A stretch of DNA of 64,000 nt from Schizophyllum amplum (lineage: Eukaryota; Basidiomycota; Agaricomycetes; Agaricales; Schizophyllaceae): the NCBI GenBank assembly GCA_007026445.1, contig VDMD01000001.1, positions 310,001 to 374,000 of the forward strand. Direction: 5' to 3'. Numbering within the stretch: position 1 is the first letter of the stretch; every line of letters begins with the position of its first letter. The notes under the pieces were generated by a model that was given only the letters and a program-made list of their open reading frames with translations, was not told the origin of the DNA and ran no database searches. Positions 13,201 through 24,147 of this stretch are shown here, in pieces. The position numbers and the translations under genes were made by a program.

Positions 13201-16200
13201 CATCGGGCGCCATTTGTACGACGTTTGGGAGGCCAAAAAGGATGCAACACACAGTCGCTTTGGCATATTTGCGCGGGAAATATCAGGGGACAAATGCGAC
13301 GGGAGCAGGACGCGGAGACGGCGGTATCGAGGAGTTCAGGGAGGCATCAGGAGCGCGGCGGGCAGCGCAATGTGGCGCCACGCACGGCGAAAAGGTGCAC
13401 GATTCCTTCGTTTCGTGTGCGCGAGCTGACAAATTTCAAGTGCATCGCTCTTCCCGGCACGTACCGCCGCCTTCAGTTGATGTGTCCATCTGCTTTCTCC
13501 CTCGATGCGCTCCCTTGTCATTGCCCACATCCTCGCCATGCATGCCCGTGCCCTCCCCGAGTTCAAGACCTCGCCTGCGTGGCCCGATATTCTATCGAAG
13601 TGGAGGGCGACGTTTCGAGGGCCAAAACAGAAGCCAAATTGCGTGAGGGTTCTAGCGGACAGATGCAATGGTATGGGAGATGTGATGATGACGGTTTTGG
13701 CGACGCCGGGGATGATTTGGGAGCGCGGACGGCGTGAAGCGCCGCTGCACGTATAGAGGGGGTGCGTTTCATGCTTACGGGTCTACAGCGGCTCTGACGA
13801 TTTGCTGCAGGCCTACAAGTTGTGAAGTGATGTGTTCATATTGCCGTCGAGGTGTGTCCTTACCCTGTCGCAGCAACCTCTTCGTAGTTTTGCGGCGCGC
13901 ACATTGTTGCATCTTTTGACCTTGCGAATTCACGGCATCCTTCAAGGTCGCAGCCTCGCCGCAACTTCGCCCCTAAGGCCACGCTTACGAGTTCGTGATC
14001 TGTACCTCGCGCCCCACTTTTTGGACAGACATCTACTGTTGTGCTAACTTTTAGTAGGAGGCCATCGCTACGACGAGAGCGCTGGCCGCGCGAAGGGTAC
14101 CTGTTGTTAGGGGAAGGCTTCGCCAGTATATGATAGTCTGTCTCTGTATATGAATGGATTGAATGCAAGTTATGTAGTGCTTATGCTCAAAAGCCTGCAC
14201 AAGGTTTTTTGTGAATCATTACGCAGGTCTCGTATATGCCCTAGGGCCACTTACTAGTAACTCCTCGCACGCAGGCCGTCGGCAATAGTACACAGCTGTG
14301 TCTTGGCTGCGTCCTGGGGTTACATGGCGGACACCATGTAGGAAGGGCGAGAAACGGATGTCGCGTTATGAGCGCCAGTGCAGGCGTACGCGCGGCGCAC
14401 AATCGAGCATAAACAAGCTGGGGCGGCAGGCAGTCCGCGGCGACTCTGCGCGAGGGTAGATGGATACACGAAGTACAATCTTCTTGGTAATTGGTCACCC
14501 TGGCTGTGCGATGGGAGATCGTCGGGCTTGAGGAAACGCAGGAGGGCGGGTGATACAGGTTGCGGGCGTTCCCGGTGACTTTTGGAAGGCGCGGCAGCGA
14601 GCAAAGATGCGAATGAGGGAAGGGACGTGGCGGCTGAACGCGGGCGTGCATCGTCGGCTACCCCCTCACACTGGTGGTGGAGGGCCTCTGCCTTTCACCC
14701 TCACCTTCGCCTATTCCCTCGCGGTCATCCTCGCCCCCTCGCCGTCCCACTCTCCCGCGTCTCACCAATCCATCACACAGGTGGTCATCACGGACGCTTG
14801 GGCGCGCACCCGCCAGCGCGCAAAGGCTCTCATGTTTTTGACCCTCCTTTTTGATCGGTTTCGCGCCAGCCGCGGCGGCAGCCTACTCGTTCGAAACGGT
14901 AAGTTAGGTCGCTCAGACGTAGGTAGGTAGGTACGTACCTGTACGTAGCCCGTGCCTACTGGACTCCGAGGCGCTCTACCCGCGCGAACGCCTCCGCGTC
15001 TCGTTAATGAGATATGCGATTGATGCAGTACGCAGCCGTGAGCGCCGCATTTGCGAGCACGAGCACGAGGACAGCTGATGCTCCACTTGTTTTTCCGACT
15101 GTTGGCGGGCTGGAGAGTTGTGGTTCAACGGCGATGAGGAGAGAAGGCGGCGAGAGACTGTCGATGGAAGCGATGTCCGCAGTACGATGTCAGCGAAGTT
15201 CGAGAGGCCTAGGGGCGGTGTATAATGAGTGTACGCCGTCGCGGTGACTCGACCGTTAATAGCCCCGTCCAGGATTCGAAGGACTCGACCGCAACTTGGC
15301 GGCAAACAAGCCCAATTTACGGGGTGTTCGCGGATACGTTGATGTGTCTCATTGCCCAAACGTCGACCTGCAGCGATTGCGGAGCTTGAGGCGCGTCCGG
15401 CGCGTCTGGTATACGATGGCTAGTCACCAGCCTGTCCCACCCCCGCACCCTTTGAGTGCGCAGCGCGCCATGACCGAGAACCAGAGTATGGTATGTCGGT
15501 CCGTGCACTCCCGCGAGCACAGGCGGCGCTCCATCACCACATATAGCGGCGAAAGCCGCTCGCGCTCCTCTCCTCCTCTATGCCGCGTTTTGCGATACCC
15601 GTGCAAACGCCAGACATTAATGTGTATCTGCACACTAGTGCGATGAAAGCCTAATGCGTGGCGTGTGTGCCGCGGCTTTGCAAGTCTGCGTGGCCCTCGT
15701 CCGTTGCATCATTCCCAGGGTGAAGAGCGCACGGGCATACGCTACTCAGAGCGGGGAAGCGCAACGGCAGCCCGAGCGATGGCAGCGTGGCGAGCCGCGC
15801 AGAAGCCGCACAAGACGCCTCGCCTCGCGCGCCGGCGTAGTCTTGGGTCGTACGTCCGTGCGTCAGGACTCTGCATGCAGCGACACACTGGGCGGCGCTC
15901 AAAGCTTGCCCAGCTGCGCGTTGCGGGTCCGCGAAAGGGCACACTCTCGATTGCGCCACCCAGCGCCAACCCAGCGCGGACGCACGCGTATACTAGTGAT
16001 TGCGCGACGCGTTTTCTGGGCGGGCCGATTTCTTGTTCTACATTGTTTTAGCATTGTATCGTATCACATACTCTAACATACCTTTGTCTCATCTTCTCGC
16101 TCCTCAACGATGCACCAGCAATGCACTATAGTGTCAGCGTGGCAAGTACTGCTGGTGGCAACATTCAATGGTCCCGACGTATCCCGAGCGTGTTGGGAAG

Positions 16201-16685
16201 GTGATGCGCTGCGGTTATCAGCCCACAAAGCGGATTATGCTGAGATATACATGTAAATTGAAAGCCTGCGTCAAGGTATAGACTCAGCGCGGCGGCCAAT
16301 ACGCTCGGCCCCCCTCGCCGCGACCTGTGCACCCAGGTGCGCTGACGCTCCCTCACCCCGGGAGGGCTAAGGAGGGGGCGGATGATGGTCTCATTCTGAG
16401 GCTCAGAGCAAAGGCGGATTACATGCCAGGTGGGGATGCACCCCTGCAGACCTCGTCTGCACGGCGTCGGCGACTCGGATGGCGTCCCTTCGATGGCAGG
16501 AGCGACACGACATACTGACGTGGCAGCGTCGCCCGAAAAGGAAATGCACCAAGTTCACCTTCACTCCAGAGCTTTCCCTACTCTTGTGGCTGTGCAGCAC
16601 GTGAAAGCTCAAAAAGGAAATGCACCAAGTTGCACATCTCAGTGAATAGCCAAACCAAAGGTTCGGCAATAAGCCACGTGATTCA
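7201..16685. other. Gene-poor interval (~9.5 kb), decayed sequence
   Basis: No gene could be supported. Long unbroken frames, such as the minus frame at 7807-8550, have a Ser/Leu/His/Arg-rich composition typical of non-coding shadows. Short pieces look like old exons: a minus-strand fragment at about 10555-10600 (DYPATELREIIEHGSF) bounded by GT/AG-like sites, and a plus-strand fragment at about 12040-12185 (LLEDQEGHGPRSSVFEG). None links into a gene, and none matches a family I recognise. The sequence is consistent with old inactivated genes or transposons. Confidence 0.4.
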
Positions 16686-18437
16686 ATGCCGATCATCTCC
16701 GTTGTGCAGCCCTTTGTTCCCCTTGTCTTGTTCCTTCACCAGAAGCTACTCGAGCTCTCGCACCTTCATGCTGCGCAGAACCAGGCGAACTACCTCGTGA
16801 ACGCGGAGAAAACCCTTGCAGAGCTGCAGCGGATGCGCGCCTTTAAACGCACTTCGGAGGCGGAGGAACTCGTCCTCAGGTGGTGGAATTTCCCCGTCAA
16901 TCAACTCCCCCCTGAAGTCCTCGCTGATATATTCCACCTCGCCATCTACGACACTTGTGGACCCACTGAACTCGCTTCCACGCGGACGCGCATAGCCTCA
17001 GTTTGCCACACATGGCGGGAGGTCGCCGTCAGCGACATGAATTTGTGGAACACGATCCGCGTCTTCGAGAATGATCCGTGGACGATGACGGCTATGCAGG
17101 TCGAGCGCAGCGGAACCGCCGTCATTGACATCCGCGTGGATGACGATGAGCAGCGGGGGCGAGGCTTCGAGACGATGCAAGGCGACAAGTGGGTCGCGCT
17201 CATCGACATCCTCTTCCGCAAGTTTTCGCAGATCCGGATGCTTATCGTGAACGTCAAGGACACGACAGCAATGTTCTACCTGATCGACAAACTGAGGGCC
17301 GCGAAGGATCAGCCGATGATGCTCGAGCGCCTTGAACTCTTCGGCGAAGGTCAGCCGTACATGATCATGCCCGGCGCGGATTTCGAGGCCAAGGAGTACC
17401 GTCAGCCCATGGCCCTGTTCGACGGCTACGACGTTCCCTCCCTGACGTTCCTCACCTTGCGGGGTGTCCAGCTGGACTGGACGAGGACCAACTTCAGCAA
17501 CCTGACCCACTTCGACATTCGTCGCTTCCCTACGGAGTGCAGCCCTACAGTGTTCAAGTTCCGCGAGGTGCTCGCTAACTGCCCCAACTTGGAGGGCCTC
17601 GTTGTGGAAGCCGCCGCCCCCATACCGGCGCAGAACCAAGACGAACTGGATGCGACCGCGGCTCCCATCACACTCCCTCGCCTCGACCGCCTGACCATCG
17701 CCGACCTCGTTCCCTCGGCCGCGACCCAGCTCTGGAGCCAGTTCCACGCGCCGAACGTCAAGCAGCTCACGCTGCTCAACCTCTACACGGACGACTATTC
17801 TGACTTCATCGAGCAGATGATCGGCTGCATGCCCAACGTCCGCCTCTTGACGTGGTACTCCGTCGAGCTCCCTAACACGGACAGGACGCGCAACCTGATG
17901 ATCAAGTGGTTCAAGGCTATGCCCAAGCTGCGCTACATGCGCCTCTCCGGCCTCGACCGCGTCACGATAGATTTCTTCTTGCTCGACGAGGCGGTCGCCG
18001 GCGGCTCTCTGCCGTTCCCGATAACCGGCAAGCACGAGCCCAAGCCCGTGCTCCCAAACCTCCTCGCGATTGAGTGGGAGAACATGGAGGTGGAGGACAT
18101 CACATACTTCGTTCGCCGCTGCAAGCAGCTCGGCGTGCCCCTGCGCCGCCTCTACACCTACCCGAGGAACTGGAATAAGTTGGAGGACGACGAAGACGTC
18201 CCGGAGCTTCTTGAGGAGGCCAAGGGCATCATGGGGTTTGCGCCTATGGACGCCTCGCAGACCATCGAAGAGGAGGCGGCTCTTGCAGATGGCGAATTCA
18301 AGCTCCCCGAGCGTGGGGCCAGTGAGGACCATATGTTCAACGTCCCTGACCGTGGGGAACAGGACTATGCTATGGATGAGGACGATGAGGATGAGGAGGA
18401 CGAGGATGAGGAGGAGGTGGAGATGGAAGACGCGTAA
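16686..18437 (+). CDS. F-box protein with acidic C-terminal tail
   Basis: Single exon, 583 residues. A short hydrophobic and coiled N-terminal region (1-65) precedes an F-box at about 71-120 (NQLPPEVLADIFHLAI through CHTWREVAVSDMNLWNTI), the motif that docks on Skp1 in SCF ubiquitin ligases. The rest is a leucine-rich, LRR-like substrate-recognition body that is usually highly variable in this family. The last 25 residues are almost all Asp/Glu, which is unusual. A long antisense frame (16998-18455) is a composition shadow. The gene is tail-to-tail with a membrane-protein gene 238 bases downstream, the same arrangement as at 22.4-26.1 kb. Substrates cannot be predicted. Confidence 0.9.
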   Translation: MPIISVVQPFVPLVLFLHQKLLELSHLHAAQNQANYLVNAEKTLAELQRMRAFKRTSEAEELVLRWWNFPVNQLPPEVLADIFHLAIYDTCGPTELASTRTRIASVCHTWREVAVSDMNLWNTIRVFENDPWTMTAMQVERSGTAVIDIRVDDDEQRGRGFETMQGDKWVALIDILFRKFSQIRMLIVNVKDTTAMFYLIDKLRAAKDQPMMLERLELFGEGQPYMIMPGADFEAKEYRQPMALFDGYDVPSLTFLTLRGVQLDWTRTNFSNLTHFDIRRFPTECSPTVFKFREVLANCPNLEGLVVEAAAPIPAQNQDELDATAAPITLPRLDRLTIADLVPSAATQLWSQFHAPNVKQLTLLNLYTDDYSDFIEQMIGCMPNVRLLTWYSVELPNTDRTRNLMIKWFKAMPKLRYMRLSGLDRVTIDFFLLDEAVAGGSLPFPITGKHEPKPVLPNLLAIEWENMEVEDITYFVRRCKQLGVPLRRLYTYPRNWNKLEDDEDVPELLEEAKGIMGFAPMDASQTIEEEAALADGEFKLPERGASEDHMFNVPDRGEQDYAMDEDDEDEEDEDEEEVEMEDA

Positions 18438-18674
18438 AGCGCTGCATAGATTCACGAACGTAAGGAGGGGTGGTCGACGGATCTTAAGGTTGACTTATGT
18501 ACACGACAAAGAGCGCCGGATGAACAGAACTATGTCTTAACGCAGCCTATACAAATATGTACTGGTTTATGTGCGTGGGAAAAGAGGGAGCTGCTTTGTA
18601 TCATAGATTTGACACCGACAGGAGACTGACAGAAAACAGCACTCATTTCCGCCCCGCATAACATACTTCCTGAT

Positions 18675-20798
18675 TTATGACGGCGTCGTAACTTCGTCGG
18701 GTTGCCGTGCAAAGGCGATAGAGTGCGCGGCGGCGCTCCCTATGAAAGACTGCGTCTCCAACTTCTGCATAGCAACCGCAAAAACAATGAATGTCGGATA
18801 GATTCCCTGGCCAATGGATGCGTCAGACTCGCACCTTGCGACGGCAAGAGAACTCACAGCTATGCAATGATATGACTGGCCGATGACGTTGTATACCGAG
18901 TCTGTGATTTTTCCGCCGCCAAGGGCTGCCGTGACGAGGCCCACAAGCTGCTTGCAGTAAGTATTGCCCGTTCTCCTCCAAATACGCATGAAACTTACCC
19001 AGATTAGAGAATATATGAAGCCACATTCCGACAGGAGGGTCAGGACCCTCTCTACCTTCGTCCGCACTGTCCAAGCACCTAGACAGCCCTTGACATCACG
19101 TCGGTATCTCCTGAGAGGCGATCAGTGCACAGAATAGAAGATATGATAGTTGGCACAGACCAGACTTGGACGCCCGCGAGGGTCGTCGTGATGAGGTTCG
19201 TCAGGAGCAATGGGATAGTCTTCACCAACGTTCGTGTTGTCGATGAATTTGCACCTGCTGCTTCCAAGCTCTGAAGAGACCAAACGCAGTCCACGATGGA
19301 TCCCACTTCATAATTTGGCCGATTAACCCAGCATATCCGTCGACGGGGCCGGTAAGCTCACCGGCGCTCCCGCACATGCATATTATCAGTATACCCTTGA
19401 CGGTGCGACTGTTTTGCCATAGCATCCACGTTCGCCACACGACGACGGCGTCGCTCAATACATACTGTGGTGCGTGAGTTAACTGGGACCCTCCGAGAGT
19501 GGAATAGGCGTACAGTCAGGCGGAAGATCACGGCAATCACGACGTTGAAGCGCCAGGCGCGAGGCCAGTTCCAGGGCTCGTGGCCATATGTGGTTGGAAG
19601 CTGAGCGACGTGGAATGCGAGGCGCAAGATGACCGACAGGGTAGATAGTAGGAAGAGGGCTACGATGGATGCGTTTATGAAGACGGCTCGGCGCTCGCGA
19701 CGCCTGGCAGACAAAGGTACGTCAGTACCCGAGCGCCAAGATATGGACACGCGTACGCCAGTGCGCACAAGGCGCCGACAAAGAGGGTTGACTGGATGCC
19801 TGGTATGGAATGTGAGGCGCAGAATAGATGGGTGAGTCCGATAATAAAACTATGGGCGGTATACTGTGCAAAAACCTCTTTCGAGGATAGTCAGCGCTTC
19901 CCGGTTTTGGATGGTGGAACGACGCACGAAGCTAACGAGTTCTTGAAAACGACGCTGGAGGGCACATCAACGTGAGTCCATGTGCACATCACGTTACTTG
20001 TGTGCCCTGTCCGTTCCGTCCGGAGGATGTTATCAAGGGGAGGAGGGGAGGCAGGGAAGGGGCGAGCAGGGGCGTGGCGAGGTGGTCAGGGCTGGTCAGG
20101 CGGGAAAGCGCGTGAGGAAGGCGGGCGCGCGTGTTACCGAATGAAGGACGACGCGCCCTTCGTCATGCATGTGGGATGGAGGAGACTGGCGGATACGGGG
20201 AAGCTGGGCTGACATGGAATGGGTGAGGGCATAGGTAGGTGTGAGATGGTAATGTATATAATTCGGGTTGCGTGACGAGGGTAAAAGAGGCGCTACCTCC
20301 CTGACTATCGCCTGTCATCTGATAACAACTCGGGCAGCACAAAAGGATTGATCGTCAAACATACAGGAGGGCGGATTTGCTCATTTGAAGTGCCGTGGCC
20401 ACGGTAAGGCGCATGCGGTAAGCGCTGGCGCTTACCACCAAATTCTGTTGAACTCCCACGGTCAGTTGAGCTCAACTTGCTTCCCATATGCCTCAGCCAT
20501 CGTCCTGGCCTAGGGAATCGGTCATGTTCTCGCCACGTAGGTCTAGAGCAAAGCTCGAGAAGAGAGTGTCGAAATAAGCGTAGAGGAAGAATTGCGTGAT
20601 GCGTCGAAATATGCGAACGCTGGACAGTAAGTGTTGCAATACCTCGCCAGAGGTTTTTGCACACTATACCGCCCATATAAAACACATACCATAGAAAAGG
20701 AAGTCGACACAGGTCAGCAACATACCGATCTTGATATCAAAGACGTCGGTGGAAGAGATTGGGTGAGAGTCCGGCGAGTCGTATCCTTCGATTGTCAT
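18675..20798 (-). CDS. Multi-pass (seven-helix-type) Agaricomycete membrane protein, copy A
   Basis: Exons on the minus strand: 20798-20690, 19799-19757, 19703-19514, 19464-19362, 19305-19161, 19110-18999, 18947-18858 and 18806-18675; 307 residues. Every junction was set by alignment with the paralogue at 24.1-26.1 kb, and exons 2, 4 and 6 have identical lengths (43, 103, 112 bases). Landmarks: FLFYG at the end of exon 1, then hydrophobic helices, LSDAVVVWRTWMLW at the start of exon 4, RYRRDVKG after the fifth helix, and a GIYPTFIVFAVAMQ helix near the C-terminus. This family is common in Agaricomycetes and has no known function; a receptor-like seven-helix fold is suggested by helix count only. 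Exon 1 is 0.89 kb from exon 2 because intron 1 carries an inserted element. One donor (GTCTGT after exon 5) is weak. The ATG of exon 1 is the least certain point. Confidence 0.84.
19853..20675. mobile_element. 823-bp inverted-repeat element inside intron 1, TA-flanked
   Basis: The ends are near-perfect inverted repeats of about 35 bases: the left begins TGGGCGGTATACTGTGCAAA and the right end reads as its complement with about four mismatches. The dinucleotide TA lies immediately outside both ends (19851-19852 and 20676-20677), as expected for a Tc1/mariner-type target duplication. No transposase frame is present, so this would be a non-autonomous (MITE-like) copy. Removing it with one TA leaves a 65-base intron, close to the size of the other introns in the window. 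The element class rests only on the TA target and is inferred. Confidence 0.74.
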
Positions 20799-22390
20799 TG
20801 TAAGGGCGAGGTGAAGGGCTGAGACCTACTGTGATTCGCCCTGCGCTATATAGTCAACAAAGGACAGATCCACGGCCTCATCATTCAAGTCGAGAAGCTG
20901 CAAGAGCGTCAGCTGAGCTCATAGACTGCATGCCCCCTGAGTTATTCATCAGACCGTCGTGCACGAGTGAACCGTCTACCGCACCATTGCCACACACATC
21001 AACCTCTGGTGCAACTCGCTCATCAAGGAACGGCACTGGGAATGATACAGGTGTTGCGGACGAGGGTGCGATCAGCGAGGGAAGGCTCAGCCTGCCAGGC
21101 TTTTGCAGTTCCGCGCACAGCTGCTGATACTAGGGCCTCTAATCAAAGGCATGAGTACTAACTCACCTCACATTCCCCGCGATCCAATCGCGTAGTGGTC
21201 GAGTTCGCGCCGCCGTTGATCTGTGGCCAGCGATGGATCGAAACGCGAAACCGACAGGCGCGAGCTTCCCTTGCTGTCGTTCATTAAAGGCTGCAGGCCG
21301 CCACAACAAAGGGTAGTGTTGCCGACGATTCGTCAATGCGCCGTTCCGAGTCGCATGTCTGCAAGGCGGTGCGGTCGTTGTACTTTGCGGCGCGGATGTA
21401 CGAGACGGAGGGCGCGCTGGGGGTTGTGCCGGGTGTGGATGGGACGGTGTTTGTGCGGGCGGAAACGGTGTTGATCGATGCGCTAGGCAGCAGGCTGGGT
21501 GAGCAAGGGCGACGAGGAGCGGGAGTAGGATAGGAGCGCGTTAGGGTGGGCCCCGGTGGGGGCGTAGGCGGAGTAGCTCGGTCCCCGGAGGGCCCTCGTT
21601 TCCCTCCCATGTGAAAGGCTGTCAGTGTCTTTATACGTAGCTGTAATTGTAGCAATGCCAGAGGATTGTATGCATTTTGAGGATCCAGGCTTATGATCTC
21701 GCGTCAGCGGTAAGACAGCGATGTCGAAAACTGTCTAAATCTCGGAGGTTTGAAGAGGTCAGGTGCGTGCCGTTCAGCTTTGACGCCGGAGGTGCTTGCG
21801 TGTATGACTGCAGGTGCGAGTGAACCTGTGCCGGACGCAGCGAGCCGCCGATTGCTATTCCCTCAGCTCTCGGCCCAGTGGTACTCCTCCGTCCTCATTA
21901 GGGCGCGATGTCGGCAACATGTTAGATGCATGACAGCTCCCGGCGAGTCCGCGGCGCTGCTCGAATCCGTCGAGAACAATATTGAGTACCATGTCGAGGA
22001 GCGAAGGAGGGACTCGCGCATCGCACGCTCTCTTTCGATCTCGTGCTCTCTGCACTGCAAAGATGAGTCCTGTGAGACTGATTGCCAGTGTGCCACTATC
22101 AGTATGGCCAAGGTATGGCAATGTTTCTGCATGCATCACGCGCACTGCTACAGCCCCCCGGGCCAGCCCCAGCCCGCTCAAGCTGATGGCACACAAAGAC
22201 AAACAAGTTCGGACCTCACCGAAGCCGTGCACTGAGTGCCACGCGCTGCCGCCACCTCTTCCCCTCCTTCCCTCTTCCCATCTGGAGGAACTGTGAGCTC
22301 GATCGCCCCTGCCATGTCACCTCATCTAGGAGCTCCAGCCAGTGTGCGTTATCTCTCGGTTGTCTATGATCATGTACAAAACAGGAAAAG
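20799..22390. other. Intergenic region with a copied 3' gene end
   Basis: This region lies between the start codons of membrane protein A (minus) and the second F-box gene (plus). Apart from the questin-oxidase 3' copy, a minus-strand frame from about 21230 down to 20826, with a possible intron at 21131-21175, encodes a short acidic tail ending LSFVDYIAQGES. It has no recognisable domain and would stop only 28 bases before the next start codon, so I treat it as doubtful. Confidence 0.4.
21338..21660 (+). pseudogene. Diverged copy of the 3' end of the questin-oxidase-like gene
   Basis: About 320 bases match 2760-3075 closely. The encoded piece runs from SESHVCKAVRSLYFAA to FVRAETVLIDALG, then a small insertion shifts the frame. 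The similarity continues past the parent stop codon into its 3' flank (the parent's GCATAGCTGTGATTGCAGCA region aligns with about 21640-21658). It has no upstream exons, so it is a 5'-truncated, non-functional duplicate. Because flanking DNA was copied with the coding end and no poly-A tract is evident, segmental DNA duplication fits better than retroposition. Confidence 0.85.
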
Positions 22391-24019
22391 TTGACTTCGA
22401 CTTCACAGGCGAATGACCATTTCACGTGTTCGGACTCTGCGCTCGCGGGATGCTTGACGCGCAACGAGGTCCCTGATGCCACGCAGAAGGTGGCCATCCG
22501 CCGGATACTCAATGACGGAGACGGCCGCGTACTGTCTCTTAACCAGCAGATCGACGATCTCATCAAGCAGAGGGCAGAGCTCGTCGAAAAGCTGGACCTG
22601 TATCGTTTGGCCCTCGTTTCGCCCATGCGGGCGCTACCATATGACATCCTCGCAGAAATCATGCGTCTATCCATTGGTCCCCAAGCCTGGCGGCGGGGTC
22701 GCGCGCCGCCCCACGCCATCATGGCGCTGATGCACGTCTGCTCAGGGTGGCGCGCGGTTGCTAGCGGACATGCCCAACTATGGACTTCCTTGTGCATTTA
22801 TGGGAACCGGGCGAGTAGCCCGGATGCGATACGTCAAATCCATGCTTGGTTCAAAAGAGCACGTCCGATGACTGTGTCCCTGTACATCGATCCACGATCA
22901 CATCTCACGAGACACCTGCTCAAGGACGATCTGGGATTGTTAACGCATCAAATCTCTGCACTGAGCGTTCATTGTCCTATCGACATGCTTGCAGACTTCC
23001 TGCATCTACCGCCTGGCGCATTCCCTGCTCTAGAAAAGCTCGACCTCTCGTTGGGTTCGGGATCTGCTGTACTTCCACCTCACACGCGTCACGGTCTCTC
23101 TATCTTCAAGGAGGCGCGATTGCTTCGCAGCCTCCACCTCTCCGGCATTAATAACTTGAGGACCGGAGCCTTGAGCACTGAGATGCCGATTGACTGGGCG
23201 CGTCTGGAGGAACTGGAGCTTCGCCAACCAACGGACAGACACGACATTCCACGCTTATTCAGGCAATGCACAAGCCTTCGGCGTGCGTTCATTGACCTGA
23301 CGAATGTATCCGCGGCGCAGTCGGTTCCAAGCCTCATCGTCGACTTTCCTTCCCTCGCGCTGCTCGACATCAGCTTCGAGGTCTGGCCCGCTGCCCTGAT
23401 GGATGCCTCGCACTTCCGACACCTCACGCAACTCGCATTCAGCAGTGCCGTCCGGCTAACAGAGACAAACTTGTCCAGGCTAGGACCACATGTACCGCAG
23501 CTGGAAAAGATCCTGCTCCGCGACGTAGATCTCTTCGACTGGGAAAACAAGCTGGACACCTTCCTCGCAGATCTACATTGCCTACGCGAGATCGTGTTCT
23601 GCGATGCCACGCTCAGCCCGCGATCGATTATGCCTGTGTTCAGCAATCGTGCTGCGTGTGGCGGCGGGATGCTAGTACCGCACCTGGAGAGACTGATATT
23701 CGATAACATTGATATCGGAGCAGAGGACGAGGACCTGAGAAACTACACAGATGCGTTCGGCCTTGCAGTCGACGTCCTTGGGATTCGCCTGGAGAACACA
23801 CCGCTTTGCGAATTTCAGTTAACTTGGTCCTGGAGGTACAAGCATGAATCCATACCATTGTACGGACATGCGAAGTACAGCGTTCGCCTCCTTCAGGATC
23901 TGATTGACGCATACCCAGCTCTGTATGCTGATGTAGAGGACCTGAGAATTTTCACGGAGCGTATTCAGACAGGCGCTTATGGAGCCCCTGGACAGAGAGA
24001 GGACTACGCCGCAGCCTGA
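22391..24019 (+). CDS. F-box protein, coiled-coil plus F-box type
   Basis: Single exon, 542 residues. A coiled coil at about 45-75 (SLNQQIDDLIKQRAELVEKL) leads directly into an F-box at about 76-125 (MRALPYDILAEIMRLSI through CSGWRAVASGHAQLWTSL). This is the commonest domain order among Agaricomycete F-box proteins. The remaining 400 residues form leucine-rich repeats with alternating hydrophobic positions. It is predicted to act as an SCF ubiquitin-ligase substrate receptor through Skp1; the target is unknown. It ends 129 bases before the stop of the membrane-protein gene on the other strand. Sequence similarity to the F-box protein at 16.7 kb is low outside the F-box. Confidence 0.9.
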   Translation: MTSTSQANDHFTCSDSALAGCLTRNEVPDATQKVAIRRILNDGDGRVLSLNQQIDDLIKQRAELVEKLDLYRLALVSPMRALPYDILAEIMRLSIGPQAWRRGRAPPHAIMALMHVCSGWRAVASGHAQLWTSLCIYGNRASSPDAIRQIHAWFKRARPMTVSLYIDPRSHLTRHLLKDDLGLLTHQISALSVHCPIDMLADFLHLPPGAFPALEKLDLSLGSGSAVLPPHTRHGLSIFKEARLLRSLHLSGINNLRTGALSTEMPIDWARLEELELRQPTDRHDIPRLFRQCTSLRRAFIDLTNVSAAQSVPSLIVDFPSLALLDISFEVWPAALMDASHFRHLTQLAFSSAVRLTETNLSRLGPHVPQLEKILLRDVDLFDWENKLDTFLADLHCLREIVFCDATLSPRSIMPVFSNRAACGGGMLVPHLERLIFDNIDIGAEDEDLRNYTDAFGLAVDVLGIRLENTPLCEFQLTWSWRYKHESIPLYGHAKYSVRLLQDLIDAYPALYADVEDLRIFTERIQTGAYGAPGQREDYAAA

Positions 24020-24147
24020 CTTTAGCACGCACTTCGAGTAGTTTTTGCAAAGTGTATCGTCTTTCTCAGGGATGCCAGGGTATAAGGCCATTCCAAAACG
24101 TAGAGGGTCGTCAAAGGGGTATCGCTTACAAATTGGTTCTAAACGTG

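Noticed and set aside
16998..18455. Antisense open frame of 485 codons across the first F-box gene
   Set aside because: It mirrors the codon pattern of the F-box frame and is rich in His/Val/Glu/Leu without any domain. A GC-rich gene commonly leaves such a shadow.
20826..21230. A small minus-strand gene ending in YIAQGES just before membrane protein A
   Set aside because: No domain, two competing frames in its first part, and a stop only 28 bases before the next start codon; kept only as a remark.
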